The position numbers and the translations under genes are program-made. The notes under the pieces were generated by a model. That model made no database searches and had not been told where the DNA came from. It worked only from the letters and a program-made list of their open reading frames with translations. Positions 49,201 to 60,793 of a stretch of DNA of 64,000 nt are shown piece by piece (within the stretch, counting starts at the first letter, position 1; each line of letters opens with the position of its first letter). This DNA comes from Pomacea canaliculata (lineage: Eukaryota > Mollusca > Gastropoda > Architaenioglossa > Ampullariidae), in contig NC_037592.1 of assembly GCF_003073045.1 (NCBI RefSeq), positions 17,503,844 to 17,567,843 on the forward strand, read 5' to 3'.

Positions 49201-51894
49201 GAAGTTAAAAATTCTGTGTGTGTGTGTGTGCGCGCGAGTGTGTCTGAGAGAGAAGAGAACAACCAGAATACAGATTCTGGTTGCAATGATAAAGTGAGAG
49301 AGAGAGAAAGTGTGTGAGAGAAAGAGAAAGTGAGAGAAAAGGACCTGACACACTGGCGACTAAGCACTAAATGAAGAGCAAGTGTAAACTGTAAACTGTA
49401 AACAGTAAACACTGCACTTACATCGCACACGGACATACAAGAGAAGCAGTGTGGCAAACTGTTGCAGGTTCTAACATTGCCCCCGGCACCTGAAAGTCTA
49501 ACCTACACAAAGGGCGCTCTGCCTCCCAAGCTACTGGTCACCATGACAACACTGCTAGAGGACAGATCGTGATGATACATCCTTAGAACCATGTCACTGT
49601 AGGGAGGTAGGCTTTACTACATCCTACCTCCGCATGTTGAAAGCTTGCCGCGGTTCCTCTTTACTTCACACTCAGAAAGAAAACATTTCAAAATTCCCGA
49701 ACACCCGTACAAAGCAAAGCCCCACGCACTCCTGATGCCGCCTGAACCAAGAAATACAATTGTGTTTTCTACTTTTCTCTGCGAAGAAGAAAACAATGCA
49801 AAGACAAGGCTAAGAATCTTTGCAAAGGTAAGTTATAGTAAAGATAAGCATACTTTATCTTTGTGAATCAATAAAATTTTGACAAAAATTTGAATACTTC
49901 GGACACTTTTTGATAAAACAAAAAATTCTTAAAAATACAGAATTTCCAAAAAGAAAAACTGCATGAATTTTAGGGATAAGCCAGGGAGGTAGTTAAGTCA
50001 TGACAGTAAGTTTTGTTTACAAACAATTAAGAAATCTACAATACAGGATAATGTAACTTCATATAACATGTACAGAAATAAGACGAACTACAGAGGATAC
50101 TAGCAGCGACTCATGTATAGTAACCTACTCACAAAGATTACAGGTCTTGTCTTTGTTTAACAAGCAGCAGCTACTAACAATAAAGGTTTAGCTGTGCGCT
50201 CGTATTACTGTATGAAAAGTTCTGACGGCCACCCTTGGGGACAGAGAGACAGCAGGCTTGACAATGGTCTACCTTGGCAGTGCCTCACCCTGTTGTCGCC
50301 TGCAGGACCATGTTAAGGTCATGCTCAGTGGCGTGAGATCATTGGTGCAACCTGATAGCACGTGCGGAGGGTCGTGCACGCCTGACTGTCGCTAATTTTC
50401 AATAACGCCATCTCCTGTGTAGGGTGCCTCCCTCCACCTGTCTTCCAGATTTTCTACCATTCACACGATTTTATCTGATGGAAGCTTCACGTGAGAGAGC
50501 GAGGGTGGGAGGTGTAGAGAGAGAGAGAATTTTTTTTGGAGTGTTTGACAATGAACAGAGTCCCGCAGTTCAGTCTAGGCAGGGGTCAAGGGGCGTAACC
50601 ATGTCACAGATGACAAATTTTTCGGTATGCGGGGTGTAAACCTATCAAAATTTTTTTTTTAAAGTTTAGAGGCGTCTTGAAAATACAACAGTGGAATTGT
50701 GTTTGCTGTGTTTTCGATTTGCCCGTGCAGCCACGTGAGGAGTTTTTTAATAAAATTGTTGTTGCTGGTTATTTTTAGCACAGTTTTTATTTGGTGCTTG
50801 ATACCTTTGACACTGCGCAGTTGTGAGTCAAGAGAAGTTCACACGAAGAAGAGAAAAGACATGCGTCAAGTGATAACAAAATACAAACGAAAAAATAAAC
50901 CTTCAAAGAAATAAAACACAACATTGGAGCATCGAACATTGTCACTGTTCCCAGATACTCAACATCCTAGTCCACCTGTATCAACAGTTTCTAACAGTAG
51001 ATTTTTATAGAGAATGGGGACAGGATACACCCTTGTAATTAACTTGTCAGTCGGCTAAACCGCGAATATTTTGTGTATTTTAGCTACTAATGGCTAGCAA
51101 CCTGTCCAAGGATCATAGCTTGGCGAAGTCCGCTGAAAGGTTTATTTTCCTTTTCATTGTCAGAGAAAACTGAAGGTAGTACAAAAGTTGTAAAGCAAAC
51201 CAAAAGATAACAAAATGGTGCTTCAAAGGTTCAACTAACCCTTAATCTGATTAAAATCTCATAAAAAAATATTTTGACAAGTCAGATGACCTTATTCGTA
51301 GATGTAACATTGGACTTATCGGCTGTCTACAATGGCCAATGAGACACACTAAAAAAAAAAAGTGCAGTTAGTGTGGTGCCATGAAGTGTTATGATAACAT
51401 AAACAGGAATTAAAGGGATAAATGTAACAACTGCCAGTTCCAAACTAACCAATCCGTCATAGGCGACTTAGCGCCGTCGACACGTTTGTCGGCTGTGTAT
51501 GGATCCGTTGCCTGCACGAGGGAAGAAGAAAGAGAAAGAAAATAAATAGCTTGACTCCAACTGCCAAATAAAGAGAAGAAGAGTTAAGCAGTTGTTTAAA
51601 CCTTCTAAAGAACGAAACAAATTCTGCGAGGGAAGAAAAACAGAAACTGGGAGGATTCTTAGTTAACATGATTAAAAGCATCTCTGAATGATTCCTGCGA
51701 GTTGTGGCCAACAATTACAGAAGTAACCAGAAAGGGCGAACCGAGAATGAAATTATCTTGTAGCACTAGTACAACTACCTCTGTCGCATGTTTAATATCG
51801 ATGAACTAACTCCCTGACAATGACAAGACAGAAGAAGACGGGGATGAAGAGAATACTGATAAACCAGTGAACGACCCAGCGACACTGCAAGATA
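46234..51894. other. Intergenic region, no gene seen
   Basis: No supported exon. About 47319-47400 has CACTAAGCGCCAAGGCCAGG and CAAAGCGCTTTACATCC, a dispersed-repeat motif like that near 8430. GAGAGA/GTGTGT tracts lie at 49213-49330 and 50500-50530, and an A-run at 47623-47637. Other frames look random. Confidence 0.35.
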
Positions 51895-52135
51895 AATAGT
51901 GTGAAACTTCTAGCAAATGATAAAAGTGTCAGTGCTGGAAAAATTATAAGTGAAATGATTAAAAAGCCAGAGTCAGCGTTTTTCCTGTTAGACTTATTTA
52001 ATCTCTTGTTTGAGACAGGTACATGTCCAGGTGAATGGTCAAAGTCCATAGGAGTACCAGTCCACAAAAAGGTGTCGCCGACTAACCCGCCAGTTATACA
52101 AGCACCGCATCAACAATTGGAATAAGAAGAATTTG
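51895..52135 (+). mobile_element. LINE reverse-transcriptase fragment
   Basis: One frame reads KLLANDKSVSAGKIISEMIK, then LFNLLFETGTCPGEW and GVPVHKK--P-NP. This follows the N-terminal part of non-LTR reverse transcriptases (LKN-KA-GPD-I-NEM-K; LFN-I---G--P--W; -I-PIHKKGD--NP). Only about 75 codons remain. Confidence 0.65.
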
Positions 52136-55100
52136 TTCAGATATTTTAAACAGAAGACTGTGAGGTCTAGAAAGAGAAACAGAAGAACAAACAATGCAGT
52201 AGCCCACATCTACATGCTAGACATGGAAGAATGATCAGGAACTACGAGTGGTTCACAGTTCACCATGTGATTGTCACAACAATGTATATGTATTCAAGTG
52301 AAGTGTTTACTCAGTCCTCTGATGTCCGCTGTCTTTATCAACGAGTCAGCAACAGCAATAAAATAGACAAGATAACATCAAGCGTGTACCGGAAGCTACA
52401 GAAATGTTGTTTTTGTTTGCTGGTGGTGTTCCATTGATCTCTGAAACTGTTGTTGGATAGTAAAGCAAACTGAGTGGGATTAAATAAGAAACTAATGAGT
52501 TTAAACTTGACTTTTAAATTAGATAAAGTATATACAAGGGTTTTCAGAAAAAAAGCAATCTCTCATCACGTGAACAATGGTTAAAGAACTACAGAAGTGA
52601 CAGACAACTAGCTACAGATATGAAGGAAAGTACTTGTCAACTTAAGGGGAGTCTTAATGTATCTTGACAGAACTGGGATTGGAAAAAAAAGTGAAAAAAC
52701 GGAATTCAAGAAATGTCTTTTGGAAACTCTGTAATTGTAATTCAAAACTAATTGCCGTCCAGTGCTGAAATTTGGTGCCTAGGCAACAGTAGGCCTGTAT
52801 TTAAAAGGTATTTGTTTGCCGTGTAATGTGTCTTAGAGGTACTCCTCTATTTTTCTTGGATTCCAACGAAATGAAATGCCTAGTCTTATATTTGGCTTTT
52901 GTTTGCTGTTTTACTTTGTTAATACTATGATAAATTTCGCCAGTATCATGATGCCAAAGTTAAATGTGCTGCTTGCTTTTTCTTTCCTCTGTAAGTACCC
53001 TAACCTTTAGTATCTTCAGAAAAGTCAAGAAATCGCCTTCCGGACATACTGAATCCTGTCGAGGACGCACCATGATTCACTTTGAGGACAGACACTGAAA
53101 CATGTTGTAGACAAGAACTGAGGACAGACACTGAAGCATGTTGTAGACAATAACCGAGGACAGACACTGAAGCATGTTGTAAAGTAGAACCGAGGACAGA
53201 CACTGAAACATGTTGTAGACAAGAACTGAGGACAGACACTGAAACATGTTGTGGACAAGAACTGAGGACAGACATTGAAACATGTTGTAGACAAGAACTG
53301 AGGACAGACACTGAAGCATGTTGTAGACAATAACCGAGGACAGACACTGAAGCATGTTGTAAAGTAGAACCGAGGACAGACACTGAAACATGTTGTAGAC
53401 AAGAACTGAGCATTGCGGAGGACAGACACTGAATCGTTTTTCTTGAAGACAGACATGGAATCTTTTCAGAATCGACACGAAATTGACTTCAGACCAGACC
53501 TTTCCTGAAATTTTATTTAATAAAAACAAGAGGAAAAGCACAAAAGAAAGAAAGGCACTCTAGTGCTCCATCTATTACGCAGCACGTGATCGGACACAAC
53601 ACAATGCTTTACAAAGGTCTCGAACATCTTCCTACAACATCTGAATGGAATTATCTGCCCCAGAAACATCATCAATTTTTGTGTTCAAAGGACGCAGTCA
53701 TCTATCTGAATTACTGCTCCTGATTATTACTGTGTTGGTAACCGAATTCTTCACGTCGCTCCCTGTCAAACTACTTATAGGTATGAGTAGTCTATGTTGG
53801 ACTTGATTCGATAGACATCTTAAAAAAATAACGACCCATCATGTTTCTAGAAGGGACTGCTGATTACTTTCTACTAAAATGACTGCCACTCTGTAATAAC
53901 GCTTCGTCAGCTAATCCTATTTACAATTAAATTACCATCCCGTGTCAATTTTAATGTTGATTTACTATCCTCTCAGACTCACTTTTCAAGAACTCTGAAA
54001 TTTGTTTGATGATACATGGCTTCCTCGGGCAATCAAAACATTTCCAATGACTGGACTCTGTCTTTATAATTGTCCCTGGGTATGGCATCTGTGACAAGTC
54101 TCATCTTAACACTTGTGTGTGTGCGTGTTGTTGTTATTTTTGTTTTGTTTTTTGTAGGAAAGTCGTTAGCTTTATTTTATGCTTGGTATAATTGTAAATT
54201 GGATATTCTATGCATATTATTAAATTTTTTGAAAAGACAATCATGTTCACAATCAGCATAAAATTAAATTGGTGAAGTAATTGTTGTAGAAGAAAACATT
54301 TTGAGTGCGTTTTCTTGTTCTTGGTACTGAATGGCTAGTTTACAGGAATTACTTAGAGGATACATACACCAGCTCATTTCGTGAGTGTCTTGACCCCAGG
54401 GGGAGAGAAATCTCTGTGTTAGTGAATCTCCTTTGTATTCTGCTGATGAATCAGCGCTCCGTCCATGCGGAAGACTCGAGCGCCTTTCCAGTTGTGGACA
54501 TAATTAGTGAGAGTGTAATTACGACCTCACTTATACTCCTCCATGAATTATTAAAGGTGTGCTGACTTTTTTGTGTTAAGGGGAAGTAAGTCCCCATGTA
54601 CAGGGAATGTTATTTGTGAATATTATTGTACGGAGTCTATGTCCGTCTGGAGACCTTTGTTGGACTCCAAGTGCAGCGAGGTCACCATGTCACAGAATAG
54701 TCGAGTATCCTAGGATTGTACACAAACTTGGAGGTTGAACTAATAAAACCTGAGGCTTCAACGTTTTCAAACAAACCTCTTAAAGTCCAGAGTGGAATAA
54801 TAAACATTTGTCTGATTGGTGGGCTGCGGTATGACTCAATGTAGTGTGAAGTGGGAAAACTCTTCTGTTGATACCACTCCTTGGAAAAAAGTGTTCCCTG
54901 AATATAATTGTCTGACATGGAAGAATATGAGGGAATGTTTTAAGGGAGATTATTAATGTTGTCTTCGTTCCACCTGCCGGTAACGTCTTTTTTTTTAAAT
55001 CAGAGAAGGAAAATATTTGGTTTGTTTTGTGCTCAGTGTAAAACTCAGGAAGCTTACAAGCAGATATTTGTCTTTTGTTATTCAAAAGAATTCGTGTGGA

Positions 55101-56764
55101 TGCAGCGTATGAATTTGTGTGACGTGTCCGTGGCTCTACATCTGTGACGTATCTTGTCACTTCTTTACCGAGCTGGCTTAACGGAAATAAAGAAAATGAC
55201 ACGTCACCTTCCTCTGTTCCTTGTAGCCATGCACAAACGTCACTCTGGCGTCACTGACAGAGGGAAGAGAGACAGAAGGACTAGCGAACGGACTGATAAA
55301 CGTGCAGATGGCCTGAGATCGCGCGCATGTGTAAATTATCACATCTACTGTTATTCGCCTGTGACGTTTCATATTCGAATCGAAGCTCAAACAATCTCAT
55401 GAAAATGGAGAAAGGAACAAAGGAATTTGAGAAATGAAAATGCTCAGTTGTTACTCCTTCAAATGCCGGCCATCTCCAGGCGATGGCGCCGTTTCCATCA
55501 TGGCCCAGGGGCAGCAACAGACCATCATTGGCCTTTCGGAGTTATTTGTCTTTGTTTTATCCGAATAAAGGGGAGTTGAGAGGTAATGAAAGAAAATGGA
55601 TTCAAAATAAAAAGTAACGATATTTTTTTCGCGGAAAAATTGTTAGAGAAAAAGAAGTCCAAGGCCTCGAGGGAAGAGGGAAGCAACGAAAAGGCAAGAG
55701 TCGGAGAGGTGAGTCGTGTACAGGTGAGTGATGTAGAGACATGTGTCGAAGAAGTGAGTGGTATTCAGGTAAAAGTTTTTTTCTTTTCATTGTGAAATCC
55801 TATCAACGCGTTGAAGATAAAGAATGCCGTGTATATTCCCCTCTCCATCATTACAATCCGTTTGGTCAATTTGAGTTGATCTGCTGGTTGTAAAAGGTTT
55901 CACTTTCTAAAACGATATCGGAGATATGAAAACAACCAGGGAGTCAAAACTAAACAAAACAAACTCGTCTGCTGTTGCTGTCACTGGTGATGCTGCATTT
56001 TGAGGATGTGAACAGAGAGAAGGGAGGTTGGTCAGTCCACCTGCACGGAGGTGCTTGCCTCACAGAAGCAACACCTGGGCCGAGCTGCACGACACTGATG
56101 TAACTATTCGTGCAGCGGGCCCCAGCAACAGACGATAGTGTCTAGCACCCAGGTGTAACACCACACACGGCGATTATTACCTGTGCCATCACAACTGTGG
56201 CCATGCAGGTACTGAGTGCACCACGTAGGATGGTGTAGTGAGTGGGAAAACTAAGTAAGACAAGGAAACATAAATAGAAAGAAAGAAAAAGAGAGAAAAG
56301 GGTGAAATAGGAAGCAAGAGAACGTTATGAAGATAGGCCATTGAAATTGTCTTTCTTTTCTTTTTCTCTTTCTTTTTTTTACTTTACTTTGTTATCTAGA
56401 AGCTGCAACATTATTAATACTACTTCTAATAATAACAATATGTTGTCAGTTTGGATGTCAAACAGCTTACAAGACAGGAAAGATAACAAAAAAAAAAATA
56501 ACATACAAATAAATGAATAACTAAATAAATAAGATTCGTTATCACGAAACTATCAAGGTGAGGTTGAAAGCTCTAAAACTCGTTGCCACAGGAGTGTGTC
56601 GGGTATTTTACCCAGGTTGGGAGTACCAGCGCTTTGCATTAGCCACAGAAATCCGTATAGCAACTCTTTTTTTTAATACAAGAAAAACAGCAAAGATATT
56701 GTCTACAGACCAAACTATAAACTGCAAATGAAGAGAGAGAGAAAAAAAAAACATTCAGTCAGGC
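52136..56764. other. Intergenic region around the minisatellite, no gene seen
   Basis: Apart from the minisatellite, I see no supported exon. AAAGAAAG/TTTCTTTTC simple sequence lies near 56275-56390. A frame at 54305-54565 (+) is open for 86 codons but has no recognised motif or splice context. Confidence 0.35.
53084..53407. repeat. 36-bp minisatellite, nine units, with 180-bp higher-order period
   Basis: Nine head-to-tail 36-bp units start at 53084, 53120, 53156, 53192, 53228, 53264, 53300, 53336 and 53372, each opening GAGGACAGACACTGAA. Three unit types differ at the end: GACAAGAACT, GACAATAACC and AAGTAGAACC. The order of types over units 1-4 repeats in units 6-9, so a five-unit (180-bp) block was copied once. 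Decayed units flank it (about 53060 and 53418-53460). As 36 is divisible by three, all three minus-strand frames stay open with a 12-residue repeat. This explains the overlapping 137- to 154-aa frames; coding is not supported. Confidence 0.95.
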
Positions 56765-56771
56765 TGCTTAC

Positions 56772-56990
56772 CTGTTTTCTGAGCTTGGACTGGTCGCAAA
56801 GACTGTGAAGATGTTCCGCCAAAGTCTGGGACACTTTTCAGAAAACCAAACCGTACACTGTACAGTATACGCCGACTTTGACTTCTGACAGTTTGCGAGG
56901 ACAGCTAGACTCTTCCGCTTCGAAACTGGCCCAACTCTCGGTGGACCCTCTGGATGCCTCCGGGGTCTTTTCTTGCACGTTTTTATACTT
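56772..56990 (-). promoter_or_regulatory. Candidate TATA promoter and untranslated first exon of an unidentified minus-strand gene
   Basis: On the minus strand a clean TATAAAA lies at 56987-56981. About 215 nt further on is a strong splice donor, AACAG|GTAAGC (exon end 56772). Between them there is no long open frame, as expected of a 5'UTR exon starting near 56955. I find no matching coding exon nearer than elevenin copy 2 (acceptor at 38002). It could be a distal first exon of that gene, of another gene to the left that I missed, or chance. Confidence 0.35.
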
Positions 56991-59258
56991 CTTGTACTTG
57001 GTGGTCGAGGTTGTTGGTGGAAGAGCTACAGCTCGGTAGGCCGCAGCTGCTGCTGATGTGGGAGGCGGCGAGAGAAAGGACGCAAGCAGTGTGCCGGTTG
57101 GTCTTTTCTCCTCCCTGAACGCCCACTTGGTGCCACGACCTGGGAGGCGTCAGGCTGAAAGAGATAAATCGATATATTAATTGATTTCCTGCCGACAATG
57201 GACTCTACCTCTGTGGCCAGTCGTGTGTGGTGCGAATCGCGCAAGATCTCGCTCACTCTCGTACTTCGCCGAACTGTGACTCCTTACACCTTCTCACCTC
57301 TTTGCCCCTCCCTTCCATCCGTTTGTCGTAAAGCATTCTCTTGCGCCCTCCCTCTCTCATCCCCCTCTCTACCCCGATCTCGAAACTTTCACCTGCCCCA
57401 CCCCCTCTCCTTCACTCTCTCTCAACACAGAGATATATACATACACACATACACAATCAGTATGTGGTTTTGTTCTTCGCGCGCAAGCGATACCAAACTT
57501 CTCTCCTCACTCCTCAGACACCCTGCGATGATCATGCGAGGGACAAGAAAGTGGAGGAGGGGAGTCCGCAAGGGAAGTACTGTTACTTGGATATTGTTCG
57601 AGGTCTTTCTAGGGCGACGATCGTATTAAGCCAAGGAAACATTTAGCTCAGTGTGGTGGTGAGATTGCCGGGTGCCAGAGGGCAGGTCACGTGGGCACCA
57701 CGGCTCCTGCGTGTATTTAGAGCAGGCCCGGCAGGCAATGCGCACAATATGGAGTCCACAGTGTGCAAGTGAAGTGGCCTCACGATTATTTGCATCATTC
57801 ATGACGCCATCTTGCTACAATTCCCACAGAAACTTTTTTCAAATTTCCCCCCAAATTCCGCAATATTTTTAGATGTAATATTTGTACCAAGTTCTTACTT
57901 TTTTAAAGGCTGGCTTCTAATTTACTGTGAACGATATTAGGTGAAAAGGAGTTGGCTATGATGTCTGAAAAATAAAATGCAAAGACAAGTCAATTAAATG
58001 TGAAAAGCTCTCAGATATAAATCATTTTATTTGTCGATCTTGAATTCTTACGGACATTTGAAGACAGGAAGGTTTGAAAAAAAAAATGATTTTAAACGTG
58101 TTCAAGTAATAGTTAGACATGAAGATGAAATTATGTGCTCGCTAGGTCTTCATAATTACACAACCTCGTGATTCCCTTACAAAACATTCCAAAGTCCATT
58201 TCGCAATGGTATGAAATGGTCTTGGACAGGAGCCTCCCACTTCTACCGATGATGGCGTTCTGTCTAAGGTCGGCGGAAGCACTTCTCAGACAAGATGGAT
58301 TGATCTGCTATTTAAAAAACACTTCACACGGAGCAATGGTGGCCACATGCGCAAAAATCAAATAGCTCGAAGAGTTTTTTCCCTTATTGTTACTCTTGTT
58401 TTGATCGAAAACCAGCCTGGAACGGCCGATTAATACTTAAAGGCGTATCAAGACTTTCGGGAACTTTCCTGGAAATGTTGGCGTTGTTGTTGGAAGTATT
58501 AGAGTTATTTTGAAATATTGGCTTTGTTGTGAGAAATATTATAGTTATTTTGAAATATTGCCTTTGCATTTATGTATCTATATGGATTTGCATCAACCCT
58601 GGACCTCCTCCCCTAGTACCGGTACATCTGCGGGTTCGCTGGTTGTAGTGTGGTTGTTGTGGAGGACGTTGACGTCTGTCGTCAGCCCGGAGGCTGCACA
58701 GGTCGCTGCAATGTCCAGTCCATTGGTTTAGTACAACAGCGCCTTCTGTGAAAAGGTAACCATTGATGACAGACATCTAGTGAGCTAAAGTTGTTTCTTC
58801 TTCCTCTGCCCTCATAGCACTTCTTTGCTGTTGAATGTAGAACCTCTTTGGTATTTGCAGTGAGGATGTCTACATCACCGGGCGTTGTATTTAGGGTGGA
58901 AAATTGAAGTAACTAGGGTTTTGACGATTCCATTTAAATCTGGATCTTGCAGTTTCTCATAATTGAAGTAAAATCTTGGGTTGGTGAGTAGGAGTTTGTG
59001 TTCAAAAACTTCAGGCTTTTTAAGAAAAAAGTTGTTTCCTTCCTTTGTCGGCGCCTGGGTACGCCTTGATGATGGATTTCAAATGCCTGGTAGTAGGATG
59101 AAGTTGATTTGGTTGTGGACCAAACAATTTAGATAGTTGCTAAGCTGGATTCCTGGATTCGACGTAGGGGTAGAGGTAATCGGGTGTAAAAGTTCTGGCA
59201 GCCGTAGACCCGTGTTGTTGGTTTAACCTAGGTCAAATTTATCGTTTAGACTTTAGAC

Positions 59259-59520
59259 CACGGGTGGGAAACTGTATCGCGGGCCGTAGAAGGTCTGCGA
59301 AATCATTTGTCTGACCCTACCAAGATGGAATTCGAAATTCACTAAATCCAGCAGAAATGAATACCACTCTGTATACCATTTGTCCAATAAAACAAGATGT
59401 GGACGACAATTCACATGCGTATGGCGATCAAGTTTCGCTAACAGCAAAGAGACTGGACAAACAAAAACTGAGCGTTGTCAGTATTTTTACTGAAAGCAAA
59501 ACCTAATTGTCACACCATGT
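59259..59520. mobile_element. Possible hAT end fragment
   Basis: CACGGGTGGGAAACTGTATC followed by GCGGGCCGTA resembles the terminal CAGGGGTGGGCAAAC...GCGGGCCG of Charlie/SPIN-like hAT elements, such as the one at 3966. No right end, duplication or transposase was found. Confidence 0.35.
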
Positions 59521-60728
59521 AAACTGTTGTTTTTGTTTGTTTAGAGCACCTGCTCGTTGCTGTTATAAGCCTTTCCTCATAGAACTTATCAACCTCGTCG
59601 CCTTAATGCGCAGAAGTCGGAGCCAGACTAGGACGATGGTGACATTGTGAGGTCTGACAGAGAAGTCAACTGAAATCAGTCAACTGGAAATGAGTGGACA
59701 GCTGATGACTGCTCTGAACACTAGCCGGGGCACGAGATCGCCCTCGTATTTACTTCTTCCCAAACTGAACCAGAGCCTGTATCCTCAGTTACAGTGTCCT
59801 CCAAGACTAGTGCCAGTCTCACAGTGCTCCATTGCAATCTTTCTTGGTCATGTATAAGTTCGTTCACCTTGCAGAATGGGTGTAGTATGCAAATCTTCAT
59901 GTACCAATGGGAGTTCCTTTTCTCAGTTTCAGTAGCCCACACCCTACATCTTGCCAGTAGTGTGTATGACCGTTGTTGAACCGGGATTCGACTGATCCGG
60001 CTTGGTGTTTCCTCTGTGTCGATTATCTTTTGTCCTTTGTCTGGGATGATACACTCGGTGGCCCCCATCTCCTCCCCAAGCAAGACCATAGTCGATGTGT
60101 TGGCCGCGAACACGAAGGCCCTTAACCATGGCCGGTGTTGTCATCGGGGAAAACCTCCGTACAGTGATACATCACGATTTGCTTAAAAGACTCTCTTTTA
60201 TTGTTATTATTTGATGAGGAAGATGATGATGATGATGCGTATCTGAAAAATAATATTCATCAGAGAAATAAAATATTTTAACGAAACATGAAACTCACGA
60301 GTCATCTGACTAACAGATCACAAAATTGTTTTCCAGTAATGAATGTACTTCATTAAAAATCACTCGTTCATTTCTACTTCTCCAAACTGTAGTAAATAGT
60401 TTCGCTCCTGTAGTGAATTTTAAGCCCAGAATTTGTAGCTACGACGTGGAGGGAGATTTAAACTGTTTCTGTGCGACGTCACAAAAATAGGCTTGTTGCT
60501 ATGGCAACACTTCATTAACATGTACTTGAAATTTTTGTATTGGTTGCGGCTTTTAACAATGTCACTTATTTGTAGTTCTGGATGTCAATCCATTTGTAGT
60601 TTTCTTCCTTACATAAACAATGAAAAATAGAAAAGTCTCAGTGCATTTATGTTAGAAACAATGATGAGAGTACCTTGTAGTAAGCCACGTGGTAAACAGC
60701 GATTGTCGTACTACAGTTTCAGAGGTTT

Positions 60729-60793
<65 letters not shown>
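60729..60793 (+). repeat. (ATCA)n microsatellite, about 16 units
   Basis: An uninterrupted ATCA/TCAA tetranucleotide tract of about 64 bp. Confidence 0.95.

Noticed and set aside
53000-53541. Three overlapping 137- to 154-codon minus frames
   Set aside because: They follow from a 36-bp tandem repeat without stops; all three frames being open argues against coding.
54305-54565. 86-codon plus frame
   Set aside because: Looks globular, but no family likeness and no exon partner was found.
59721-60113. 130-codon minus frame
   Set aside because: No recognised domain, no splice context, and a second overlapping frame is also open.
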